Shown piece by piece: positions 40,180 through 51,800 of a DNA stretch of 64,000 bases. A program made the translations under genes and the position numbers. This stretch comes from Limanda limanda (taxonomy: Eukaryota; Chordata; Actinopteri; Pleuronectiformes; Pleuronectidae): assembly GCF_963576545.1 (NCBI RefSeq), contig NC_083646.1:27037027-27101026 (forward strand). The letters run 5' to 3'. How positions within the stretch are numbered: position 1 is the stretch's first letter; each line of letters begins with the position of its first letter. The notes under the pieces were generated by a model. That model did no database searches and was not told where the DNA came from. It saw only the letters and a list, made by a program, of their open reading frames with translations.

Positions 40180-40186
40180 CTCTCTC

Positions 40187-40227
<41 letters not shown>

Positions 40228-40260
40228 CACACACACACAAACACTCTCACACACACACTC
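40100..40260. repeat. Compound (CT)n(CA)n microsatellite
   Basis: CT array at 40100-40191 with rare interruptions, then a perfect CA array at 40192-40224 and imperfect CA to about 40260. It produces the Ser/Leu then Thr/His frame on + and the Arg/Glu frame on -. Confidence 0.97.
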
Positions 40261-40529
40261 ATGTGTAGCCATCACACTGATAGGTATTGATATCCGAACA
40301 GTGCCCCTGCATGTGAAGGCCTCCCATTGGTGATGAACAGCTGGGCCCAGCTTGGCCCGCTGGTCACGCCAATTCTACCTCCTTCTGCCTTTTTTTTTTT
40401 CCTGTTTAGATGTGGTGGGGGGAGGGTGGGGCCCATTTGTCAAGTGAATTAAAATACCAAATAATAGCAATAATAATGATAATAAAAAGTTAATAAAAAA
40501 TGGCATGTACCTCCCTGATTGTGCGAGTG

Positions 40530-40680
40530 TTGTGGTATTCAATTATGCAATTTTCATTGGCATATTAATCATCTTTTCAACAAACAAGCCGCTGTTAATT
40601 AAAGCAAAGCATGGATAAAGACGTGTTGCCGGATCATCACTCCGTTTATCACCGTGCACAGACCCGCAGTTAAGTAAATT
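40530..40680. promoter_or_regulatory. Candidate conserved non-coding element in intron 3
   Basis: Contains CAATTATGCAATTTTCATT, GCATATTAATCAT and TGTTAATTAAAG in about 80 bp, followed by AAGCAAAGCATGG. These are homeodomain and POU-like sites in non-repetitive DNA. Function is inferred only. Confidence 0.25.
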
Positions 40681-41597
40681 CAGGCTGTGAGATGAATTTC
40701 AATCGTCTCCCTGTTTCTTCCTCTATGCTCTTGTATGTGTGTGTAGTTAACCATTTATTTATGCACATTGTGTTTGGAGGTGGGGTCGCTGACGTTTGAT
40801 GTCACGGGGTATGGGAAATTGAAATCTTAATTTTTTTCTAAATGCCATCATGTAACCAGCAGTTGACAATGACTTAAACTGTTGAACATAAGTAGATCTC
40901 TTAATCACGTGGCAGGTTTTTCAGTTTTTTATCATCTTTTCCTTGCACAGATTTGAATGTAAACTTCTCTTTGATTAAAACCAGTGTTCAGATGAATCAG
41001 ACTCACTGAGGTTGAATGAATTTAGAACTTCCTCAGCCTCAGTATATGACATCTCTTTACATCAGGACACCTCTGCCCATTCTACTTCGTGCCGCCTCCG
41101 TGCCTTCCTCATTGGTGGGAGGGGATGGAGATTATTCAGGATCTGGTAAGATATGAGCTTCTCTCTAATCATAGCTCACTGCCTCTGCTGTCATTCAGTC
41201 ACTAAATGGAAGTGGGGAAAATGTCTTGGTGATGGGGGCAGCCAGACATTCATGCAAGCACTTGAGTTCTGCCGGCAGAAAAATAACTCGAGGCATCTGT
41301 AGACATGTCGCTTGTCCCTGTCCTTCATTGTGGAGCAACTTTATCAGCACCAACCGCTCACCCACTCGCAAAACTGTAGGGCCAGTCGCCTCTTAACTTA
41401 AACATAAGATCTTTGTGGTTTGAAGCACTCGGCTGCTCTGTGCCCAATGTGGATCTGAAAGGCAAACACGACTCCAGTGTTGCTGTCGCCCATCACAAAA
41501 TCACACCTCATGGAAAACTTGTTTCTGCTGTGTTAGCTTGAATATAAATGCACTCAAACAGACTGTTGCACTGGAGGAACACAGCCCCCCCCCCCCT

Positions 41598-41735
41598 TCT
41601 AAAGAAAAAAAGGGAGATGATGGAGAAAGAAAGAGAGAGGGAGGAAGAGCGAGAGAGGTAGCGGAGAGTGTGAGAGATGGAGATGGAGAAAAGGGAGGAG
41701 GAGGAGTGACAGAGGGAGAGAGGGGGAGAGAAAAG
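41598..41735. repeat. Purine-rich (GA/GGA) tract
   Basis: About 140 bp almost entirely A and G on the + strand, directly after a run of 12 C (41585-41596). It explains the polypyrimidine-coded minus-strand frame at 41501-41806. Confidence 0.85.
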
Positions 41736-41902
41736 TCAAAAACCTCCACATAACAATGCCAGAGAAAAATCAGAACATTTTCCACCGAAAGATGGGCCAT
41801 TTCCAAATCCTTGTGCCCTATCAGACAAATTAAAGTAAATCAAGCATGAAATGAAGCAGAAGAGCCCGGAGATAAGGCTCCTTTAAGTCGTTTACAGATT
41901 AG

Positions 41903-41905
<3 letters not shown>

Positions 41906-41993
<88 letters not shown>
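41906..41993. repeat. (GA)n microsatellite
   Basis: 80-bp perfect GA array (41906-41985) with a short imperfect tail. Confidence 0.97.
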
Positions 41994-42744
41994 GTGCATC
42001 TGGTCTCTGGCAGTGAAGGAGGCTAGTTTCTCATTTCACAATAGCAGCCTGTGTATAGGATTACTCTCCCCTGTCACCGACATGAGGAGCAGTGGGGGAA
42101 TAGATGTCCGCAAAAAATGTGTCTAAATATGTCCCCTCAGAAACGTTTCCAACCCAAAACCTCTGGTGTGTTGACCAGATGTGACATGTGATAAACAAAC
42201 ACGTTACACGCAGCGTTTGACCCCAGCGCATTGCACTGACTTGTTTGTTATTTCAGTCGCCTCTTCACCTTTTTCATATGCTCAAGTGGCATCGTCACCA
42301 CGAAGCTTAAGACTTCTAATGAATCGAGGATTGGCTGAGCTGCATCATGTGATTGTACGGCTGTCAACTCCTGTGCGTGTGTTAAGCATGCGTCAGATCA
42401 TGTTTCAGGGGGGCGGCAGGGGGAGGCGGTGGGGAGTTGTACAAATTATACCCTCAAAATGTGATTTTGTTTTAATGTTGCATCGCTCTGTAAACATGCT
42501 TGTTTAATATGTACGTCGCACTTCTATTTTCTGTCTTACATCAACAGATTAATTGCTGTTTTATTTTAGTACTCGCAAATAATCAAAACATAATTATGGA
42601 GCTAGTTGCTCATGGAGGAACCAGAATTTACAGTGTGTTTACACACAGGCAGGCACATACACACTCATCTCATTCATGCATGCATGCAAATGCAAGCAGG
42701 AACCAAACAACACCCCTCCACCCTCACACACATGCTCACTTACG

Positions 42745-42768
42745 CACACACACACACTCACACACACA
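42745..42768. repeat. (CA)n microsatellite, interrupted
   Basis: CA array of about 12 units with a CT interruption, in a wider CA-rich stretch from about 42640 to 42785. Confidence 0.85.
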
Positions 42769-43871
42769 GAGGCACCCACACATAGCAAGGGTGTACTGCT
42801 CTTTGATGCCGCCCGTCAAGCTCGCTGGATTTTGTTTCACTCCTTCCGTGTATCTTTTTTGGGAGTGATGAGAGGTGGGCTCGGCTGCGGCTCTCTGCTC
42901 GCTCCCAGAGAGGAGAGAGCCGGCCCCCGTCACCGGGTAGCTGCTCTCCCAAGCCACGACCTTGACCTTCCCAGCCCAAGTCTTAGGTTTAGCTCCTTTA
43001 TCGCAGTATCTCCAGGCATTTAAAAATACTCCTGAAACTCAATGATTTAACCCGCTTTTACGCTGTTCACATCAAAACTGGATGAAAAAAAAAGCTTAAT
43101 CCATCTTATCTGTTGACTGTCAAACTGCTCCGGCTAAAACCTACTCACAAAAGACAACTAGGTCACCCAGGAAAAAACAGAATTCCCCGTTACCCAGGGG
43201 AAGTTGCAGTCTGGTAATTGACTTGGGAGGAGATTCAGGAGTACTTTAAAAATAGTCTCCTCCTGAATTAACAACAGAATATGAAGACTCGAAGGTAGCA
43301 ATGTTAACTTGTGTTTCTTGCTAAAATCTTGTTTGTGTTTATAGTGAAGTCCTATTTTTTAATTAATATAAATATATCACGGCATTGCTGTGTCTTAGTG
43401 CTGAACTGAACAGACAGAACTGCACCCTGCTTCTGCAGCTTGCAGCACTTTGAATCCATCTGTCTCAGATACATGCATTCCCTCTGAACAAGCCATCAAT
43501 TACTCATTCATCCTGACACACTCAGGTGCAGTAATGTCCTTTTGATGGTTGTGAAATTTTAAAGAAAGGCATTTAAAGTAATCAGATTCCAGCCGGAGTG
43601 GTGTGTGTCCTCTAGATGGTGTCTGCGATACGGTGGTATCTCGGCTTGAGGACAGTCATTCTTTAAGTTTTGCTGTCTCTCTTTACATGCCATCAATAGA
43701 AATTGCAGTGCCTTCCTAAAGATGGATGTCTCAGAGATTGTTGTCAGCGGGCGTGCTGCTAACTTTGCCGGGCTCTTGATGGAATGGAGTGCTTGACAGC
43801 TGGTATATTTCAATTCATTCAGTGACACCATACAACAGTCTGCTTGTTGATAATGTACTGCAGGTCCAAGT

Positions 43872-43894
43872 TGTGTGTGTGTGTGTCTGTGTGT
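43872..43894. repeat. (GT)n microsatellite
   Basis: GT array with one CT interruption. Confidence 0.9.
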
Positions 43895-44440
43895 AATATT
43901 GTATTCTAAACTTTCCCATTTCTTTATTATGGTCAGAGCATAATCATGGGTTATGTTTGGACCCTCAGTCCTTGTCCAACTTCATTGCAGACAGAAAGCA
44001 AGGATGTGGAGGTGGGGCTGGTGGCTGAGCATGAAGAATGTCAGACTGGTCACGGTCCTGTTACAGGGCTGGAATTAAGATTTCCCATTTTTATTTTATT
44101 ATTATAATTTTTAAGGTGTGGTTATCTCCAACTAGAGGGTTAGATGAAAAGATGGACACCACTCTCACACTGGTCCATTAGGCCACAGCCAGCAGCCAGT
44201 TAGCTTCTTAGGTTTAAGACTGGAAACAGGTGGAAACAGCTAGCCTCAAAATCCATCTACCAGCTCCTCTAAAGCCCAATATCTCACATATAGTTTGTTT
44301 TGTTAGAGGCATCTAATATCAACCATCTCGCCTGGCGATGGGGTTGAAACAAGAATTTCTAGATGCATCTTTGAAAGTAATACTTATATGCATTGCTGGG
44401 TCTCTCTAACACAAGGAGGTTGGAATCTTCCCTCAGAGGG

Positions 44441-44454
44441 CCCCCCCCCCCCCC
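44441..44454. repeat. Poly-C run (14 C)
   Basis: Homopolymer followed by C-rich sequence to about 44485. The exact length may be uncertain. Confidence 0.9.
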
Positions 44455-44774
44455 AAACAACCCCCACCCCACCCAACGACCCCCTGCACAGCCTGTGTGG
44501 AGTGTCACAGCTGAAATGCCCTAATCCCCTAGACTTGTTTAACTCTTTCCCCCCAAGCTGTCCATCGCCTGAAAACAAGCCTGATCTGAAGGGGTGAATC
44601 CTGCCACCGAATCAACCCCCCCCTCCATCTCCCCACACTGCCCCCACCTCATGTGGCCAAACTCATGTGGTTGCCTGGAGACTTGGACAATCAACTTTCT
44701 CCGCACTGTCTTGGACCACGAGCAGCCAGTCAAGCCGTGCTACGACGGGTTGGGGCGCAGGAGGTGGGTGAGGA

Positions 44775-44800
44775 GGGGGGAGGGGGGAGGGGGAAGGGGG
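44775..44800 (+). other. G-quadruplex candidate
   Basis: Four G runs of 6, 6, 5 and 5 bases (44775-80, 44782-87, 44789-93, 44796-800) separated by 1-2 A. This fits the pattern of a very stable intramolecular quadruplex. It lies on the non-template strand of zfpm2, so it would also be present in the nascent RNA of intron 3. Confidence 0.75.
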
Positions 44801-47800
44801 AGGAGAGGTGGCGCTCCTTGTGGCGGGGGGTTCTCAGCTGTCTTAAAACAAGCGCCTTTCTCTGAGATGATATTGTGGGGTGTGGGGTTATAAATGATGC
44901 ATTTTGCTCACCAGGACCTGATAATAGCAGTTTGAGGAGGGGGAGAAGTTCATTGCTCTCTTATCAAAGCTCTGTGACATTTCTCCTTCAGCTGGAAAAT
45001 TCCATATCACATATCTGCTTTAAAGATGTGGCACCTTTTGTTGAACTGATACAGTGCATTCCATTTCACCCCATATGCCTCGCTTATAGTATATTAATTT
45101 ATAGCCAATTTGCTGGCTCTATAACACGGCCTATCTGTGGAGATGACTGGGTTTCAGGAGGACATCAGTGAACTGCCACACACAGGTTGTTGAACTTTGA
45201 ACAACACTCATTTATTTGCTTTGATTCAAAGCTACTGCTTGATATCAAGAGGGATTGTCTGCTGTGTGAAGCTCCAGCATGTTTTCCCACTTGTCTCTAT
45301 TCCACCATTCTTTGTTTCCTTTATCACGCGTCCTAACTGTTAATATACTTGTGATAAAAGGTGAAGTAAACCATAAGCCGGGCCAATAATCAGCGTATAT
45401 TTTGGTGCAACAGGCAATTTATTTTACTGGAAGTTGTCTAATTCATGGTGAAAATAGCTGGAGCACAGCCATTGCTTTAACAATTGTTAATCTGCAGCAG
45501 TGAGCTGATGATGTCATTTGTCATCGCTGACCATTAGCAGAGATCTTATTCTGGACCAGAAATTATATTAAGAACATTAAGCCTTGCATTTCATGTGCAT
45601 TGATAGAAACATTCTCAGTGAAAGATTAATGAATCTGAAGAATCAAGGGAAAGAAATACAAGTGTGAAGCCCTAAAACAACCAAAATCTGTTTGAATTCT
45701 TATATTATATTATATTATTATTATATTAAATTATAAAAACATAAATAAACATCATTTAGTTTAAATGAAAAGTTTGAACAAGCTTATATAGAATATGTTC
45801 CTGTAATGTAAGACAATGTGGAATATGAGGATTTTTTCCAATCGTAATATGAAATATTAGGAAAAATGTCCTGCCAAGGAGATTGATGAAAAGTGTTTCA
45901 CTTTACAATAGATATGTTTTTTGAAGTAGAAAGTGGTCCCCTTTTTCAGGGTCCCCTGTCTGTCAACAGTCCATAGACCCACCTATTCTTGAAGTTATTT
46001 AAGGCTGGCACTGTGCCACGGAGAAACTCATTACCATTCAGTCGTATGCCACTGAATGGAGAGATGAGGATCCTCCGCACCATAACAGAAAAGAGAGACA
46101 GGAGACACATACGCACATTAAAAAGAGAAGGAAAAAAAACAAACAGATGCCAGCGTAGAGCATCTTGGGTGCTATCTGAGGAGGATCTCTCCACACAAAG
46201 GGACATTCTTTGGTCTGCCAAGTATCTGTGGAGTGCAGGAACAGACCCTAGAGTCTAGCGACAGATGATGATCTTATCGAGGGAGGGGTGTGGGGGTGGT
46301 GATTGGGAGGGGGGTGTAAAGGGTGAAGGTGGCGGAGAGTTTGGATTCAGAGGAGGGGGTAGAGCTCTCACGCCACATCATGCGCTCATGTTTTGCCAAG
46401 TGTGTGGCATTTGAGAACTGGATTAGGAGAAGAACGCTGGTGCTGGCTTTGTTAAATCTCCGTATTGCCCACCAGGAGCTTTCCACCAGGTTGGGTTTGT
46501 TGTTTTCAGTCTGACGGGTTAAACTCTACGACTTTGTCTTTGCTTTACGTTCATTTGTGATGAGTGCAGGTAATACGAATTTGGATTTTGGACTTTGTAA
46601 AGATTTGTCTTCACAATGACATCAAGACTTCATGATTATGGTCACGAGTCCAGTTGATAACAGAACACATCTGTATGTTTAGTCGGACCTGTAAGTGTTC
46701 ATACGTAGAGGATACAGACAGTCCATGAGGGGAACTCATTATTCATCCACGGGTGTTTTTGTGGAGATCTTCCACCAGTATCAGCAACAGATGTGACAAG
46801 CCATCTGTGAGCCAAGGTCCTCAGGCAACATTTGGTGTGAGATGCACACAACTGGCACCTAAACATGGTGGACCACAAACTACACAAATTGAATCATATC
46901 CCCCCCCTCCGTTCCTTCTCGCACCTACACTGGCCGCTACCCCCTTTTTACTCCAAGCATGCCACCCCCAAAAAAGAGAAAGAAATGGGGAGAGGAATCA
47001 AAATTGTTGGCTGGGGACGACTGTAGCTGTGTGTGTCAAGCGGGGCTAAACAGGAACTTGCATCCAAGCGGTTAAAGGCCGTGGGTCTTATCTGAGGACA
47101 AACAGAATGCGTCAAGCGGTGGCTGTTGCTCTCAGTGATGACGACCAGCTGTGCACCAATGTTTAATTATTTCTCTGTAATGAGCTTACCCACCTTCCAC
47201 TGCAGCACCGGGGAGACAGCAGGCAACAGCAGGAACATTGAGAGAGGACTCAGAGCAAGGAAAAAGAGAAGCTGCCCCAACTCTCTTGTTTGTGGGTCCA
47301 TTCCAAAAATAACCGTGCATTTTCTCAGCAGTATTACTAAAAATCTGTCTCATCTGTGTTTTTCAAAGATTTAATATCAAACCTAGGCACAAGGCAATCT
47401 AGTGAATTTTATTATGGGTGACATTTAGCTTTTGATTGTTCTCGCAGTGACCACCACTGATGAGTATATGATCAGCAAGGCATAATTTGTCGCAGGAAAT
47501 AACACAGGGTTGATGTTTATGCATGGGAAGGAGCACATAAGCGCACATTTCCATACGAGCACAACAGACGGACACAACAGCGTGCTGAAGATACACGGCT
47601 GATATTTACAGAGTAGAGCGGGGCTGAATAGGTCATTATACCACATAGGCGTCAGAAAGTTCAGTGATCACTTCAGCCCATTCAGCTTGAACCGAATGCC
47701 CTGAGTACCTATTAGCCACGTGTCAACAAATAGGTTAAAAAGATGCAATGTTAACAACTCGTGTAGAGTTTGTTTGAATCAGAATACATTATAACTATAA

Positions 47801-48114
47801 GCCTGGGTATGTGCTGTGAAATATATGTGGCTGTTGTGTGTCAAATCATTAAGCGTGTGCTGTAGCAGACCCTGATCTGTGACCTCAATGATTAAACTCA
47901 TTGATTGAGTCACATTTAATAAAAAAGTTTTAGACATTGTTCAGATCTTATGTAAATGCTCTTTGTGTGAGTTGGTTGAACTTTGTGCATCCAGGAGTTT
48001 TTCTAAATAGACCTTGTACTAACAGCAAGACCTCTTAGTGTCGTCAAGGCAACCACTTGGAAATATATAGGTGAGAGCTGCTTCCTTTCCTCACTTACCT
48101 TCTGTGCATAAACA

Positions 48115-48116
<2 letters not shown>

Positions 48117-48168
<52 letters not shown>

Positions 48169-48207
48169 CACACACACACGCACACGCACGAACACACACA
48201 CACACAC
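48117..48207. repeat. (CA)n microsatellite, interrupted
   Basis: 91-bp CA array with CG and GA interruptions after 48160. Confidence 0.95.
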
Positions 48208-48774
48208 TCAAAACTCCTAAACAAGAACACAGCCTTCTCCATAAGCTATGTCATAGCCTGCCATGGGGTTTATCATAACTATTTGATTAATCACCATCCT
48301 GAACAAGTGCAGTGAATCTCTGTGATATGATAGCAGGGGTTGTCAGGGAGGTGAGCAGCAGAAGAACTAACAGCACTATCCGGTCTCACTGTTAATTAGA
48401 TGGAGCTCTGCACAGCGCTAACAAGGGCCCCACCTTCCTGGAACAGCAGGAATACGCTTCTCCTCTTAGTAGCAGCAGGCCTGCACTGTCTCACAGAGAT
48501 TATCTCAACACAAGACACCTTTCAAGTAAGGTTAGCGCTTCGTGTGTCTGAGCAACTACATCAGATGGATGCTCATTTGATTTTTTTTATCCACTCTGAA
48601 ACTGCTCAGCTTTAACCTTCACTGTTTACTGCAGGGGTTTGTGGCAGTAATGTCATTGCACATGTAGGTTTGAGAGGACAGGACAATGAGTGAACGTCAC
48701 TGAGATTTGATGTGGAGCTTGCGTGCTACACAAAACACTATGGCTGACTGCTTTGGGTTCCCTTGTGTTTCTAG

Positions 48775-48899
48775 GAGAGTTGGATGGCTTCCTTAAAGAT
48801 GGCGAGCGTCGGATCCACACCCGGCAGCAGCTCCCAGTGGGGACCACATGGGGACCCTTCGAGGGAAAGATCGAGATGAACACTGACAGTCCTGCAATG
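48775..48899 (+). CDS. zfpm2: zfpm2 (FOG2) coding exon 4, start of PR-like domain
   Basis: Third recognised coding exon. Two bases complete the codon split by intron 3 (A+GA, Arg here; Gly at this point in human FOG2), followed by 41 codons from [12 protein letters not shown] to DSPAM, ending in phase 0 at ATG/GTATGT. The acceptor is a pyrimidine-rich tract ending TTTCTAG. The block [23 protein letters not shown] is nearly identical to vertebrate FOG2 and clearly different from FOG1, which gives the firmest gene identification in the window. The VGTTWGPF segment resembles the G-T-x-x-G-P-F motif that opens PR domains of the PRDM family; FOG proteins are reported to carry a divergent N-terminal PR domain. 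The rest of that domain is not visible in the following 15.1 kb and must lie beyond the window. Confidence 0.96.
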
Positions 48900-51800
48900 G
48901 TATGTCCCGGTTTTGGCCAACTATGCAATGAAACACACTAGTATAATATACTTTAGTATGAAGACGTTCCAACATGTGATCCCATCAGTTAAAAGTCTGG
49001 TGGCAAAATCTTGCATAGTCTGTACATAGCTGGTCACAACAGGTAAAAAGAACATTGTAATAATCAAGACATGATCAAAAGAAGAAGTGAAAGACTGTCG
49101 CAGTGTTTTTAAAACTGAGCATTTGTCAAATCTTGCGTCCAAAAGCAAAACTGAGCTGGAGTTGGAAATTTAAAAAGGGATAAAATGTTAAATCTACCTT
49201 TTTTATGCTATATATTTATTGTTCTTAAACACCAATTCATGATCTGGTAGTAATGAATTAATAAATTATTTATCAACCTTCATTATTAGTTACAACTTCT
49301 TACCATTATATGCAGCATGCCTCATTAAAATTGTTTGTTGCTTGGACTAAAAACTGTTCCCGAACTGTCAAGATTATTAAAACCTGAAGTGAAATTAATT
49401 TATTTGGTCAAACTTTGTCTTAGCAGCCATGGCAACGTGATTACTAGTCCTACGTGTGAAGCCTGTATTAATGGTAATTCCTGTGACATTCAAAGCTGTT
49501 GAGGTGACTCTTCTGGGATCTCACTGGCCTCCAATAAAATCCTTTGAAGTGCATCTATTTTAACCATTTTATCTGCATATTGTATGACAAAACACTTTAA
49601 TTGGTGGATTTTGAGCTCAGCGCTGGCTTCAACTGAATACTCGCTTTTCACACTCCATTATTTTTGATATGCACGCAGCCGCTTCCTATCTCTTGTTTCA
49701 AGGGTCCCAGCAGAGGCTCATGTTGACCTGCTGCTCTGTTGGAGTGACAACTCCTCCAAGGTTTTGATACTCCATTCTGCATTTGGATTAATTAAGAAAT
49801 TCCTATTAAATTTGTGACAGACCCATTCATCCTGTTAAGAAACATAAGGACAAGTCAATGAGGACTTTGGTCTCAGATGCCCTCACCCACATTTTCCCAG
49901 ATTCTTTAAACACAAAACTTTATTAAATCATTTCAGAGCGTTTTTGACTGTTTTCTAAGCTCCCCTCGTGGTTTTGAAGTCATCAGTGGCTTTAAATAAC
50001 TCAGGCCGCATTAGAGCCATGAAATATGGCTTCTCTCAGGGTAAAGCCAGTTATCCTTGGGCGGAAAAGTGATTTGACAGAGCAGCACCTCAAGTTGCCT
50101 TCCAAAGTAACACACTCACTGTATTTCTCCAGCAATCTGCATGGATTTTCCTGAAAGGCATCCAGGACTAACCTTCAGCTGTCCTACAAGTGACCCTCAC
50201 ACTTACCAAGTGATGTCATTTAAACAACTTTTTGAGTTGCTTGTTGCTTGGGTGTTGTTGTATTTTTCAGTAGATTCCAACTTTACACATTTTTCACACT
50301 CTCCATTGAGCTACATGCATAAACTGGTGTTGCTCTTGGCAAGAGTGATAAGTTCTTAACTAAGTGCCCTCTGAGGAATTCGTTGCTACTTTCCTCAGGT
50401 TTTCTTTTTTCTTGGAAGTGAGCAGGTGCTGGTCATCACCTGTAATAGGCTGTGGAGGGGTTATAGAATATGCCGAACCTCCTTCGCAATTAAAAGCAGA
50501 GGGAGAAGCGCTGGCATATTGCTTAAGGATCTCATGTGTGTCTATTCTCATGGGGGCACTTTCAATGCTTTGCTTCTTGCCCTCCTCCTCTCCCAAGTTT
50601 CATCTCTCAAATGGGGCACTGCCTGTTAGCAGCTTCTCACTATCTCTCATTAAGGGCTAGGTCAACCCAACTGGCATGTGTTGTTACTGAGCCTCCTTTC
50701 TTGGTTCAGTGCAAGTTTTTACACAGTGTTAGTTGTTTCTTGGATTCTGGGTGTGCCAGAATCAGTCAATTTTTGTGTTTTTGCACATCCATAGGGTATC
50801 ATCTCGTTCACAGTTGAACAGGTTTATTTCTTTCTTTCCGAGACATTGAGGTGTTGCCTTGTTAAACATTCAGCCGTTGACAACATCCCTAATATCTCAG
50901 TTATTTCAGTGGGAGGCAAGGGAGTTGTGCAGATCTTCAAACACAGATACATCAAGACAGGAACAAACTTTAATGCCTCACCTGGAGATGGAAAGGAGGG
51001 GGAAGTCGAAATAACAAATGTGAGATGAGGAAAGGGAGGAAAGAGACAGGAGGGTGGAGGGGGGGGAAAACGTAGATAGTTTTGATGCATGTCAGCGTGG
51101 CCAGTGCAGCAGTGCTGGGTTCAAAAGGCAACACAAAGGGTTTGAGATAGAAATAAAAGCTCATTGCTTCATGGGTCTACACCTCTGCTAGGAGGCTCTC
51201 CCAGTTATTCTTATGATGTGCGACCTCCACAGACTATTCATCTCCTTATACTCTCTCAGATTTAGTTCAACCCATAGATGTGAATAGGTGAATGAATTAC
51301 CCCAAGACACCCAGGTATATTGCAAGAGTGACACCTCTCTCTTGCTTGAAAAAACAGGGCCCGCTAGTGAGATATTGATTTGACCTCTCTCAAATCAAAC
51401 ATGTTTCATCCCTACATATAGACATGTCATTTAAGATAGGGCTTTTTTGAGGTCAAGCTATTTTTGGCAATCAGCTTCGTATGGTTCATAGGTCTGTTTT
51501 TCAATTCCTGGCGTCATGCCCGCAGAGGGACTTAAGTGTCATGACTCTTTGAAGTGATTTACAATAAATACAGTCAATTTGTGCAGACTTTTGCATTTAA
51601 CTGGACAGGAGCAAGACTTAATCACATGCAGAGCCATTTAGGAGGAAAGAATTCTAGGTCCGACTTGCGTCTGGAGAGTAGTTCTGTGGAGGAAAGGATG
51701 GGAGGACAGGAGGCAAGGGGAGGGTAGTTACCAGTCCCCAGAGGCAGCAAATAGGAGCTGGCCTAGCTTCATGCGCTGTGGCCCAGGAGCCGATGTGGCT

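Larger units (their letters stand above)
33584..48774 (+). other. zfpm2 intron 3 (15191 bp, phase 1)
   Basis: Bounded by CCAA/GTAAGG and TTTCTAG. It carries the densest simple-repeat load of the window: CT/CA at 40100-40260, a purine tract at 41598-41735, GA at 41906-41993, homopolymer C runs at 41585 and 44441, a G-quadruplex candidate at 44775-44800 and CA at 48117-48207. A likely retroelement-tail remnant lies at 36502-36726 and a candidate regulatory stretch at 40530-40680. Open frames at 41501-41806 (-), 42500-42868 and 45946-46258 (both strands) are repeat-derived or anonymous and have no splice support. Confidence 0.9.

Noticed and set aside
45946..46258. Overlapping open frames of about 90 codons on both strands
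   Set aside because: Neither translation shows a known family motif or matching splice sites; overlapping antisense openness of this length is expected by chance.
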